Below, one piece after another: positions 34,657-43,713 of a DNA stretch of 64,000 nt. The stretch comes from Planctomycetaceae bacterium UBA2972 (GTDB lineage Bacteria > Planctomycetota > Planctomycetia > Pirellulales > Pirellulaceae). The DNA lies in contig DEAW01000147.1 of the NCBI GenBank assembly GCA_002348315.1, positions 1 to 64,000 of the forward strand. Reading direction: 5' to 3'. The notes below the pieces were generated by a model. It made no database searches, was not told where the DNA came from, and was given only the letters and a program-made list of their open reading frames with translations. Numbering within the stretch: the first letter of the stretch is position 1; each line of letters opens with the position of its first letter. The translations under genes were made by a program, and so were the position numbers.

Positions 34657-36933
34657 ATGTCACGAGTTTTTACTTTACTGCTAGTGTTAGGATTTCTAAG
34701 CTCAGGCGAGCTTGCAGCACAGCCATTAGATAATACGAAACCGCTTACTTTCCAAGGAGACCTGGCTTCAGAGATTGTTACTGGTGCTGACAAATTCCTG
34801 CTACGTCAGTTAAAGAATACGATTGATGCTCGAAAACGCTATTGGAATCGTGATACCAGTTCCGCGGGTGCCTATGTCGACTCGGTTGCTCCCAATCGTG
34901 AGAGACTCGCTGAAATTACCGGGGTTGTTGATAGTCGCAAGTCCTTTCAGGATTTAGATGTTCTGGCGAGGACGGACGGACCTGTAGAAGCCGGCAAAAG
35001 TGAATTAGTTACTGCCTTTAACGTGAGGTGGCCTTCGGTAAGAGAGATCACCGGTGTCGGTCTGCTCTTAAAGTCAGCCAAGCCAAATGGCGGCTTTATT
35101 ATTGCGATTCCTGATGCAGATCAGACTCCGGAAATGATCAGTGGATTAGCCGAAGGAATTCCAGCAAATCAACAGTTTGCTCGCCGCCTGGCTGAAAGTG
35201 GTTTTACCGTGCTTGTACCGGCAGTGATTAGTCGTGAATACGGGCCAAGAAATAACCGGGGTCGGATGACAACGCGGGAGTTTCTCTATCGCAGCAGTTA
35301 TGAATTGGGCCGCCATCTGATTGGTTTTGAAATTCAGAAGGTGTTGGCATTAGTGGATTGGTGTGAAAGCAGAAATGTTCCGGATACGCGTATAGGTGTT
35401 GTAGGGTATGGAGAAGGCGGTTTAATTGCCTTATACAGTGCTGCATTAGATACGCGAATTGATGCAGCTCTGGTCAGTGGCTATTTCGATTCCCGTCAGG
35501 ATATGTGGTCTGAACCGGTCAGTCGTAATGTCTATTCTTTTCTGGATCAGTTTGGGGATGCCGAAGTGGCATCCCTGGTGGCCCCTCGCCCATTGATCAT
35601 TGAAGCTGCGAAAGGCCCTGAGTTTGAGTTACCAAGTCAGGGTGGTGCTCCAGCCGTCCTGGATACTCCGGATCCGAAAGTGGTAGGTATGGAGGTTGAT
35701 CGAGCCAAAGCGCTTATTGGCAAGGATGATCTGGCTCAGATTTCACTGATCGTCAGTGGTGATGGTCATGGAGCCTTTGCTTCAGAGAAAGCTTTACAAG
35801 CGGTTGCCCAATCCGTGATTGGAGGATCTAAAATTGTTCCGTCCGGGCCGGCTCTTCAACCTGGTGCTGTGGCCACCGATGTTAAGGCCCGAGAACATGC
35901 GCAGGCGGATGAAATTGAAGCTCACACACAGTGGCTTCTGACGGAATCGCATTTTATTCGTAAGGAGTTTTTCAAGGATCTGGATACGAGTAGCCTGGAA
36001 GCCTATGAAAAAACAGTGGAACCTTACCGCGATTATTTTCGGCACGAGACGATCGGTCATTTTGATCTGCCGATGAAAGAAATGAATCCGCGCACACGTT
36101 TAATCAAAGAAACGGAAAACTGGCGACAGTATGACGTGGTGCTGGATGTCTTCGACGATATTATTGCTTATGGAATTTTGACTGTTCCTAAAGGAATCGC
36201 GAAAGATGAACAGCGACCTGTCGTGGTTTGTCAGCACGGGCTTGAAGGCCGACCTCAGGATGTGATCGGGGAAGAGAAATATCATATCTATTCCGCCTTT
36301 GCGACGAAGTTGGCGGACCGTGGGTTTATTACGTTTGCTCCTCAAAACCTGTATATTTTCACGGATCGCTTCCGTACGTTACAACGCAAGAGTTACCCGC
36401 AGCGAAAAACACTCTTCTCCATTATCGTGCCACAGCACCAGCAAATTGTGAATTGGCTTAAGTCTCAACCGAATGTTGATGACGACCGTATTGCCTTCTA
36501 TGGCCTCTCCTACGGTGGAAAAAGCGCTATGCGTATTCCGCCGCTCGTGACGGATTATTGCCTGAGCATTTGCTCGGCGGACTTTAACGAATGGGTCTTT
36601 AAGAATGCAACGACTCAATACAATTTCAGTTATATGTTCACCGGGGAATATGAAATCTTCGAATGGAATTTAGGTGGAAAATTCAACTATGCCGAAATGG
36701 CTTATTTGATTTGCCCGCGACCCTTCATGGTCGAACGTGGCCATTTTGATGGAGTGGGTGAAGATCAGTGGGTTGCCTATGAATTCGGAAAAGTCCGATT
36801 CATGTATCAGGGCTTGTTGAAACTCAAAGATAAAGCGGAGATTGAGTGGTTTGATGGCCCCCATAAAATCAACGCTGTGGAAACCTTTAATTTCCTACAT
36901 AAACACTTAAACTGGCCAAAGCCAAAAGAATAA
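34657..36933 (+). CDS. Secreted protein with two alpha/beta-hydrolase domains
   Basis: The 758-residue protein has a signal peptide (MSRVFTLLLVLGFLSSGELAA). The first hydrolase-like domain (about 130-390) reads GYGEG at 250-254, so the nucleophile position is Gly252 rather than Ser and it is probably inactive. The second (about 450-750) has an intact GLSYG with Ser618 and resembles dienelactone hydrolases and acetyl xylan esterases. The downstream gene encodes a DUF1080 protein. A role in polysaccharide de-esterification is inferred. Confidence 0.8.
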   Translation: MSRVFTLLLVLGFLSSGELAAQPLDNTKPLTFQGDLASEIVTGADKFLLRQLKNTIDARKRYWNRDTSSAGAYVDSVAPNRERLAEITGVVDSRKSFQDLDVLARTDGPVEAGKSELVTAFNVRWPSVREITGVGLLLKSAKPNGGFIIAIPDADQTPEMISGLAEGIPANQQFARRLAESGFTVLVPAVISREYGPRNNRGRMTTREFLYRSSYELGRHLIGFEIQKVLALVDWCESRNVPDTRIGVVGYGEGGLIALYSAALDTRIDAALVSGYFDSRQDMWSEPVSRNVYSFLDQFGDAEVASLVAPRPLIIEAAKGPEFELPSQGGAPAVLDTPDPKVVGMEVDRAKALIGKDDLAQISLIVSGDGHGAFASEKALQAVAQSVIGGSKIVPSGPALQPGAVATDVKAREHAQADEIEAHTQWLLTESHFIRKEFFKDLDTSSLEAYEKTVEPYRDYFRHETIGHFDLPMKEMNPRTRLIKETENWRQYDVVLDVFDDIIAYGILTVPKGIAKDEQRPVVVCQHGLEGRPQDVIGEEKYHIYSAFATKLADRGFITFAPQNLYIFTDRFRTLQRKSYPQRKTLFSIIVPQHQQIVNWLKSQPNVDDDRIAFYGLSYGGKSAMRIPPLVTDYCLSICSADFNEWVFKNATTQYNFSYMFTGEYEIFEWNLGGKFNYAEMAYLICPRPFMVERGHFDGVGEDQWVAYEFGKVRFMYQGLLKLKDKAEIEWFDGPHKINAVETFNFLHKHLNWPKPKE

Positions 36934-36990
36934 ACTCCGGCCTCGTTCTGTCTCTGGAAACGAGCCACTTACCATAGGATGAATATTGAA

Positions 36991-37998
36991 ATGAAAAAGT
37001 TAATTGCAATGACGCTCGCAGGTGTATTTACACTGGTCAGTGTCGTGTCTGTTCAGGCACAAGATAAGAAAGAGTGGATCGATCCCTCCGAAGCTGCCAA
37101 AGTCCTGGATTACCAGATTCAAGGTGAATATGTTGGCGATTTTATTGAAGATGGCGAGAAGACCAAAATTGGTTTGCAGATCATTGCACTGGGCGGCGGA
37201 AAGTTCCGCGCAGTTTCGTTCACCGGTGGACTGCCAGGTGCCGGTTGGAAACGTGGCGATAAGACGGAATACGTCGAAGGCGCACTTAACGACCGAGGTC
37301 AGGTTGTCTTCAAGCTGGAAGATGATGAAGGAACCGCTGTCGCAACGATTAAGGATGGAAAGCTGATTGCTGCTGAGGGTGACAAATTGGTCGCCAAAAT
37401 GGAAAAGGTAAATCGTCAGAGTGCCACCATGGGTATGAAGCCACCTAAAGGGGCTGTCGTTTTGTTTGACGGCACTGCCAAATCGGCTGAAAACTGGACA
37501 CGTGGTGAAATCGTGTTAGGTAACCTGCTTCGTCATGACGTCGAATCGAAAGAGAAATTTAAGGATCACACACTCCATTTGGAATTCCGTACACCATTTA
37601 TGCCTTACGCTCGTGGGCAGGGACGCGGTAACAGTGGCATGTACGTTCAGGGACGCTACGAATGTCAGATACTGGATTCCTTTGGTTTGGAAGGTAAAAA
37701 CAACGAATGTGGGGGAATCTACTCTATCGCGGAACCGATCGTGAATATGGCTTTGCCACCACTGGTTTGGCAAACCTACGATGTTGATTTCACGGCCGCC
37801 CGATTTGACGATGCTGGCAAGAAAATTAAAAATGCTCGCGTAACAATCAAACACAATGGTGTCGTTATTCACGACGATCTGGAACTTACTCACGGAACTC
37901 CCGGTAAGCATCCCGAAGGTCCCGACGCAGATATCATCTACCTGCAGGGACATGGTAATCCCGTTGTCTTCCGTAATGTCTGGGCTGTCAAAAAATAA
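36991..37998 (+). CDS. Secreted DUF1080 protein
   Basis: The protein has a signal peptide (MKKLIAMTLAGVFTLVSVVSVQA) and a C-terminal DUF1080 domain (about 155-335), a concanavalin-like fold proposed to bind or cleave sugars, with GNSGMYVQGRYECQILDS as its core. ATG 36991 gives a clean signal peptide and has AGGA 11 bases upstream. ATG 36979 would add four residues. A clear terminator follows. Confidence 0.88.
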   Translation: MKKLIAMTLAGVFTLVSVVSVQAQDKKEWIDPSEAAKVLDYQIQGEYVGDFIEDGEKTKIGLQIIALGGGKFRAVSFTGGLPGAGWKRGDKTEYVEGALNDRGQVVFKLEDDEGTAVATIKDGKLIAAEGDKLVAKMEKVNRQSATMGMKPPKGAVVLFDGTAKSAENWTRGEIVLGNLLRHDVESKEKFKDHTLHLEFRTPFMPYARGQGRGNSGMYVQGRYECQILDSFGLEGKNNECGGIYSIAEPIVNMALPPLVWQTYDVDFTAARFDDAGKKIKNARVTIKHNGVVIHDDLELTHGTPGKHPEGPDADIIYLQGHGNPVVFRNVWAVKK

Positions 37999-38023
37999 GT
38001 CCTGACAACTCTGTCCATTCATA

Positions 38024-38065
38024 ACAGCCTTCGCAATCACGTGTTTTGCGGAGGCTGTTTTTTTT
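38024..38065 (+). terminator. Rho-independent terminator after the DUF1080 gene
   Basis: ACAGCCTTCGCAA (38024-38036) pairs with TTGCGGAGGCTGT (38046-38058) through 13 bp with one G-T pair and a 9-base loop, followed by eight T. It ends the plus-strand transcript. The convergent gene begins its stop just after it. Confidence 0.88.
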
Positions 38066-38069
38066 ATGT

Positions 38070-39023
38070 TTATAGCTCCTGATATATCCCACACTGTTCA
38101 CACCACAAGCTGGTATCGAAGAACCGAGTCATTTGAAACTGCTGTAACTGAGGGTGAACCCGTTCCCAGGGTATGATTTTGTGAATCAGCCAGTCATAGA
38201 GTTGTGCATTATCAAAATGCTTGCAGCGCTTGAATTCGACTCCGACGACACTTAGCCGCCCGAGGATTTCGAGCACCTTATCCTGCAGCTCGTCCGGACT
38301 CATGTCCTCAGCTCTGGGTGTTTGAATCGGTGGTTCGAGCAACTCACAGAGGGGGACATTTTTTTCCTGAGAACTGATCTCTTTCATGAACTCGACCATG
38401 CGATGTTTAGGCCCCTCTTCTAAGCGATGCACCATGGTTTGGATTTGAAACTCGGCCAGATTCTCGAGTTGTGCTTCGGATGGCATTTTAACGGAGATCA
38501 GATATTCACCGTTGTCTTCACGATAAGCCTGATCGATTTGTTCAAGTCGTTCATTGATGCTGTTACGAAATCGGGCAGGGAACATCGCTTCCGGTAACGT
38601 CTCACTTTGCCTCAATTCAGCGTCATTCCACTGGACGTCGAGCTGAGCCTGCTCGATGGCAAGATCAACAATGCCATCCTTTGATTCCCAAACAAGTTGA
38701 AAGTTACAGCTGTAGGAACCATCCACTCGCAATTCGACGTTGTTGTGGTTAAACAGAGGTGGCTCCACATCACGGATCATCAGCGAAATCAGATCACCAA
38801 ATTGGATCGGTTGGATCCCGGTGGGTAAATCGCCTTCATGCCCGACCGGCTTTCCGGGGCTGAAAGTTATACGGCAACCGGCCATGGGAGTCGGTTGGTT
38901 TGAATTGAGTTCGAATCGCACCAACGTATCCTGTTGGTGCAGTTGCAGCCAACCTTCGACACGATGGGTGTCAGAAATCGTCAATTCGCCTTGTTGGATG
39001 AGGTGACCGAGGTGGTAAATCAT
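38070..39023 (-). CDS. Uncharacterised cytoplasmic protein (317 aa)
   Basis: I do not recognise a family. The protein has no signal peptide or membrane helix. The N-terminal half is beta-rich. The C-terminal half is helical and ends with FDTSLWCEQCGIYQEL, where CxxC could bind a metal. It sits alone between two convergent/divergent neighbours, and no operon partner is evident. Confidence 0.7.
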   Translation of the reverse strand: MIYHLGHLIQQGELTISDTHRVEGWLQLHQQDTLVRFELNSNQPTPMAGCRITFSPGKPVGHEGDLPTGIQPIQFGDLISLMIRDVEPPLFNHNNVELRVDGSYSCNFQLVWESKDGIVDLAIEQAQLDVQWNDAELRQSETLPEAMFPARFRNSINERLEQIDQAYREDNGEYLISVKMPSEAQLENLAEFQIQTMVHRLEEGPKHRMVEFMKEISSQEKNVPLCELLEPPIQTPRAEDMSPDELQDKVLEILGRLSVVGVEFKRCKHFDNAQLYDWLIHKIIPWERVHPQLQQFQMTRFFDTSLWCEQCGIYQEL

Positions 39024-39154
39024 CAGCTGGTTCCTTCGCTTTTTATTCAGCTGAATGAACCTTAGAGCAGACTGTTGATGATTATGGGTAGTCCTGAGAA
39101 CGCGGCAATGATTTGGTGAATTTCAGTGACAACAAAGTGTCACGAAAAAGGCAA

Positions 39155-41233
39155 TTACCAACCGCTGGGTTTGATTCGGATATTTCGGAATTCAGCTCTG
39201 GTATTCCAGCTAACCAGTCCAAAGGGTCGGGCTGGTTCCTGTTCCCACCAGATGTCGAATTTATGTTCTTTCGTTTTTACGTTGGCATATTCAGCGTTAT
39301 CAATCCACACCTGAATACGCTCTTCGCTGACTCGCAGGGTGATTTTGTACCAGCGATTGTCTTCGACTTCCAGGTAACTGGTTGTTTCATTTTCGACAGC
39401 TGCCATCGTGTCAATATTCGATAGCCCCACAACTCCTCCGCCCCAGCCACCAATGACGAGTGTGCAAAAGGTGTCATGAATGGGGAATGTCAATCCGCAG
39501 AAAAAATCATTGCCGTCAACGCGACGAGCCTCCAGTTCGACTTCATAATTCATTTTCGGAAATGGGCCGGCGACTTTAATGCCGGAGGCCGGACTACCTT
39601 TTCCAAGCTGGATGACTCCGTCGTTCACCTGAATGCTGCCGTGATTCTTGAAATCGTATTTTTTAACGATTTCCCAACCGTCCAGATTCCGACCATTAAA
39701 CAAAGTTTGCTGGCTCCCGACAGTCGAGATTTTTTTAAGTGTGGTGTAGTGGCTCAACCCGTAATAAGCACGTGGTATCACTTTTTCTCCGCCAATCCAC
39801 CGGGTCGACATGTTCGTCACGGCTTCCACCGCGCCGGTCAACTGCCCGTTTCTAATGGTGAGTCGCAATCGTAAACGATGTTTTACTCGTGACGTATCCG
39901 AGGTTTGTAGATCTCCATTGAGCATGCCGGTAAACAGCCCCTCGGTCAGTTTGGGATCAGATACCAACGTGACAAGCTGTCCTTCGAGCCGGGCACGACA
40001 CGACCCATCGTTACCAATCCATAGCTGTAATTGACGCGGGCCTTCGTATGTCTGTATCTCTCCGACCCAGGTTCCCTGCAATTCGGGCGAGGGATTGAAA
40101 GCGGGAGTGCTACGGCGACGAGGACGAAGCAATAAGTTGGGATGGTCATAGGGATAGTCATCAAGGGTTTCGGAAAGGATCTTCTTCACCGTCCGGTGTG
40201 GAAGATTACTTTCCGTGTTACTCAAACAAACGACACCCAGATTATGTTCAGGGACAAGTGTCAGGCGAGTTGCTACGCCAGGCATGCCACCTGTATGACT
40301 GACAATATAGTGTTCGCCGGTTTCAATCAGCCACCCCATGCCATAGCCTCGATTTGTTCCGACTTGTGCCGTTGGTTCCTTCATCTGCTGCACCCACTTT
40401 GGTTCCAGTACTTCCTGAAAAGCATCTTCCAAATGGAGTAAGGCAAATCGAGCGAGGTCATAAGCGGAGGCATACACCGCTGAACCTCCATCGTGATCAA
40501 ACTCATAGAGTGGGATGGCGGCACCCTGGCGATCATATCGAACGGCTACATTTTTTTGTTTAACGGCAGGCAGTCCAATGAAACTATGTTCCATGGCCAG
40601 AGCGTCAAATACGTGCTGCTGAGTGTATTCCGCATACGTCTGGTCGGACTGACGCGCGATTATGTAATCCAGAATGCCATAGCCGAGGTTACAGTAATAA
40701 TAAGATTCCGCCGGAGGCCGTGTGGTAATGCCGTAATGATCGATGGTGGTGTCACGATCAGGAACGGGATAACCATCGACTCCGTAGTAAAACTGATAAT
40801 GCAGGCCGAGCCCGGAAGTGTGGTTCAGCAATTGTCGGACAGTGACGGCATCATCTTCTCCAAACCGGTTCTTTATTTTCGCTTTGCCCAAATAAGTATT
40901 CGCCGGCTGATCGACATCCAGTTTCCCTGCTGCTACGAGTTTCTGAATAGCGGTTGCCGTGATGGGTTTAGAGATCGATGCAATGGAATAGGAAGTGTGC
41001 TCGTTCGCCCGGCGCCGCTTCTCTTTATCACTCCAGCCAAAACCGTCGGCAAAGACAATCTCACCATCTTTCACAACGGCGACCGCTAAACCGGGATCAC
41101 CCGTGTAATCGAGTTGTCTTTCGATCCATCCGGAGATCTCATCAAAGTCAGGTTCTTTTGCATCGACCGTCATAGGGGACTCCAAACTAAAAAGCAGTCC
41201 TGTCAGGGCCACTGCCATGAAGAGAAATCGCAT
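39155..41233 (-). CDS. Serine hydrolase (beta-lactamase/PBP4*-type) fused to DUF1080 domain
   Basis: This 692-residue secreted protein has a signal peptide, then a class C beta-lactamase-like domain (about 30-380) with the SxxK motif SISK at 86-89, YxN in YYCNLGY and HTGG as the third motif. A middle beta domain follows (about 385-500). The C-terminal region (about 510-690), beginning TLFNGRNLDGWE, is DUF1080-like. It may act on a cell-envelope ester or peptide while binding sugar. It is not evidence of beta-lactam resistance. Confidence 0.85.
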   Translation of the reverse strand: MRFLFMAVALTGLLFSLESPMTVDAKEPDFDEISGWIERQLDYTGDPGLAVAVVKDGEIVFADGFGWSDKEKRRRANEHTSYSIASISKPITATAIQKLVAAGKLDVDQPANTYLGKAKIKNRFGEDDAVTVRQLLNHTSGLGLHYQFYYGVDGYPVPDRDTTIDHYGITTRPPAESYYYCNLGYGILDYIIARQSDQTYAEYTQQHVFDALAMEHSFIGLPAVKQKNVAVRYDRQGAAIPLYEFDHDGGSAVYASAYDLARFALLHLEDAFQEVLEPKWVQQMKEPTAQVGTNRGYGMGWLIETGEHYIVSHTGGMPGVATRLTLVPEHNLGVVCLSNTESNLPHRTVKKILSETLDDYPYDHPNLLLRPRRRSTPAFNPSPELQGTWVGEIQTYEGPRQLQLWIGNDGSCRARLEGQLVTLVSDPKLTEGLFTGMLNGDLQTSDTSRVKHRLRLRLTIRNGQLTGAVEAVTNMSTRWIGGEKVIPRAYYGLSHYTTLKKISTVGSQQTLFNGRNLDGWEIVKKYDFKNHGSIQVNDGVIQLGKGSPASGIKVAGPFPKMNYEVELEARRVDGNDFFCGLTFPIHDTFCTLVIGGWGGGVVGLSNIDTMAAVENETTSYLEVEDNRWYKITLRVSEERIQVWIDNAEYANVKTKEHKFDIWWEQEPARPFGLVSWNTRAEFRNIRIKPSGW

Positions 41234-41278
41234 CGGGTTACTCCGTGAAAGCCAATTCGTTGCGTTGGATACTGGAGA

Positions 41279-42046
41279 TTATACCCTCTTGAGGATGACC
41301 ACGACGTCTTCGGTGTGTCGATCGATCCGAATCGGTTGGTTTAGATCGTAGCCAAAGTCATAGGCGGCAGCGATTTTGAATTCAGGAACGCCACTTAATA
41401 ACTGCTTTTCAAACTGCACATGCGAATAAGTGCGGAAATTGAATTCGTCCTCAAGCACCTGATGTTGGGTTGGTGTCCAAACGTCGTACCGCATATGAAA
41501 TCGTTCATAGCGTTGCTTGAGATTACGCTCTACCAGCCACATACTCGTTTGCACACAGAGGTGTCCACGTCGAGCAATCCAGGATTCCTCTTCGATTGGT
41601 TCTCCGACCTGAGGGCAGAGATGAAGCCCCAGAATGTATACTCCACCTTTGCGAATGGCCCGGGCCATACACTTCAAATGATCGTGAGCCTGTTGATGAG
41701 TTTCCAGATGGCGAAAACTGTTAATGGTATTGAACGCGGCACTGTATTTTTTCCGGACTTTAAAATCGGTCATGTCACCGACCCAGGCTGAATTCCGGAA
41801 TCCATGTTTTTTTAAGCGGCGGTTACAGTAGTCGACGGCCTTTTCGCTAAGGTCTAATCCATCGACCTGAAAGCCGGCTCGCTCGAGCCTAAACATTAAG
41901 CGGCCCGTTCCGCAGGCGGGTTCCAATAGCCGTTTCGCAGTACCGGACATATGTTTCTCAAAGGCACCGGTCAAAAAATCGAATTCGGCTTTCCAGTCAG
42001 AGCCGTAGACCAGGTCGTAGTAGCGAGGGTAATCGTAAAGTGACAT
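41279..42046 (-). CDS. Class I SAM-dependent methyltransferase
   Basis: The 255-residue protein has motif I LLEPACGTGRLMFRLE and the following VDGLDLSEKAVDYCNRR, typical small-molecule methyltransferase features. It begins three bases after the upstream GNAT gene, so the two are co-transcribed. Substrate unknown. Confidence 0.85.
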   Translation of the reverse strand: MSLYDYPRYYDLVYGSDWKAEFDFLTGAFEKHMSGTAKRLLEPACGTGRLMFRLERAGFQVDGLDLSEKAVDYCNRRLKKHGFRNSAWVGDMTDFKVRKKYSAAFNTINSFRHLETHQQAHDHLKCMARAIRKGGVYILGLHLCPQVGEPIEEESWIARRGHLCVQTSMWLVERNLKQRYERFHMRYDVWTPTQHQVLEDEFNFRTYSHVQFEKQLLSGVPEFKIAAAYDFGYDLNQPIRIDRHTEDVVVILKRV

Positions 42047-42049
42047 GGT

Positions 42050-42490
42050 CTAGTCGAATTGTTTGAGATCATAGGCAAACTGAGCGATGTCATCGCGGTG
42101 TCGAAACCCGAGATGTTTCCAGAATTCTTTGGCCGGACAGTGATCATCGAGAGTAAACAGTGTGACGCGTTGGATCGCGAGTGATTTCAAGTGAGCAAGA
42201 CAGTGTTCGACCATGGCACGTCCCACACCACGTCCTCGAGCCAATACGGTCACTGCGGCGTGATACATGTAGCCTCGACGCCCGTCATGCCCGCAGAGGA
42301 TTGCTCCGAGTAACGTGCCGTCATCTTCGGCAACAATGCTACAGTTTGGATTGCGTTCGAGAAATCGATCGAGCTCTTCAGCGGACTCCAATTGGCTCAG
42401 GCCGTCAGTGCGACGCCACAGCGAAGTGACCTGTTCAAAGTCTGCTATGGTCAGCGGGCGTAGCTGAAAGGACGGAGCAGGGGAATTCAT
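42050..42490 (-). CDS. GNAT-family N-acetyltransferase
   Basis: The 146-residue single-domain GNAT protein has VTVLARGRGVGRAMVEHC as its acetyl-CoA loop and FWKHLGFRHRDD at its end. It lies between topo VI subunit A and the methyltransferase on the same strand. RimI-like small GNATs share this layout, but the target is unknown. Confidence 0.85.
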   Translation of the reverse strand: MNSPAPSFQLRPLTIADFEQVTSLWRRTDGLSQLESAEELDRFLERNPNCSIVAEDDGTLLGAILCGHDGRRGYMYHAAVTVLARGRGVGRAMVEHCLAHLKSLAIQRVTLFTLDDHCPAKEFWKHLGFRHRDDIAQFAYDLKQFD

Positions 42491-42517
42491 TGGGTTGATG
42501 CCTGTCTGCTACTGGGA

Positions 42518-43672
42518 CTAGTCCAGAAAATTAGCTTCTGCCAGTCGTTCGGGCACGTACTCCTGAGTGACATAACTAATGTCTTTGGAAATGAGTGCTT
42601 CGACTTCCAGCTTAAAGCCATTGCTGAGCATTTTCTGGATTTCTTTTTGCCAACGTTTTTTCTTTTCAAACCACGGATACTTGGCGATTTGATTGGCTCG
42701 TTTAATATCGTTGTCGCTGAGTTTAATCGTGACGCTTGGATTGAGTTCACACAATTCATAGTCCCGGCTGCGTAAACCGATAAACTTCGCGCCGGGAATC
42801 GCCATACGTCGGGATTCATAAGCCAGGTTAATCGAGCCCTGTTTAATCACACTATAGATGTAATATCCCCAGGGGTCGTTATCGAGCAGGCAGAAGATCG
42901 GCAGCCCCAATTCGTTATGCATGCGGCTTAACAACCGTCGCACACCGCGTGGAGGCTGACCGTTTCCATGAGTCAGAATGCAGTTATGTTCTTTCCAGAA
43001 TTTGTCTTCGTTGAACCGTCGCCAGACCGTATCTTTTTCGACGTGCAGGATAAAGTCGGCATCACAGTTCACAAATTGCATCACCTCTTCTTCCACAATC
43101 GAAGGAATTGCATATCCGCCGGAGCCCATGCGTGAACAGTCGATTTCATCACCCGAGTCAATCAGCTGAATATTGCCGACCATGGCACCCCGGTTGGAGG
43201 CATAGACATGTAGCTCTTCACGCAGGGCATTCAAAGTGACTTCCACATCTTCAATCACCGGGTCACAATCACCCTGATCGTTAAACGTCTCTTCTTTCGT
43301 TCCTTCGATCGTGTGCTTGAGTAGGTAGTAGAGACCACGAATGCTGGTCGTCTTGCCCTGTTCGATGAGTTCCTTACAGCCACGACCGACCAGCAGAGTC
43401 TGCATATAGGTACGGGCCTGAGAGAGATTGAACAGCTCGCGTTTATTCTTCGAGCTTCCCATCTCGATGATCTTCTTAGTGGGACTGTATTTTACGTTCG
43501 ACAAACTGCGGGAAGGGACTTCGATATACGGAGCGCGCCCCCGGCTTGCCTGCCGCACAACGCCATCGGCAAGTCCAATGAGTGATTTGAGAGTCTTCTT
43601 ATCTTTGGCTGTCAGTTTCGCCTTCCGAGCTTGCTGAGCCGGAGTCGGTCGCTTTGCCTTTTTCTTTGCCAT
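42518..43672 (-). CDS. top6A: DNA topoisomerase VI subunit A (Spo11-like)
   Basis: The 384-residue protein has the strand-cleaving motif SIRGLYYLLKH with the Tyr115/Tyr116 pair, and a TOPRIM domain with VEKD (Glu212) and DNDPWG (Asp264, Asp266) for magnesium. It is the cutting subunit of a type IIB topoisomerase, the archaeal/plant family that includes meiotic Spo11. The N-terminus is Lys-rich. It is preceded 41 bases upstream by subunit B, so the pair is complete. Confidence 0.92.
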   Translation of the reverse strand: MAKKKAKRPTPAQQARKAKLTAKDKKTLKSLIGLADGVVRQASRGRAPYIEVPSRSLSNVKYSPTKKIIEMGSSKNKRELFNLSQARTYMQTLLVGRGCKELIEQGKTTSIRGLYYLLKHTIEGTKEETFNDQGDCDPVIEDVEVTLNALREELHVYASNRGAMVGNIQLIDSGDEIDCSRMGSGGYAIPSIVEEEVMQFVNCDADFILHVEKDTVWRRFNEDKFWKEHNCILTHGNGQPPRGVRRLLSRMHNELGLPIFCLLDNDPWGYYIYSVIKQGSINLAYESRRMAIPGAKFIGLRSRDYELCELNPSVTIKLSDNDIKRANQIAKYPWFEKKKRWQKEIQKMLSNGFKLEVEALISKDISYVTQEYVPERLAEANFLD

Positions 43673-43713
43673 CGCTTACCTCTGCTGATGCAGGATCTAT
43701 CAGACGCCTAAAT

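Noticed and set aside
39155..41233. Antibiotic-resistance beta-lactamase
   Set aside because: The catalytic pattern fits the broad PBP4*/class C-like serine hydrolase group and the fusion to DUF1080 points to another role.
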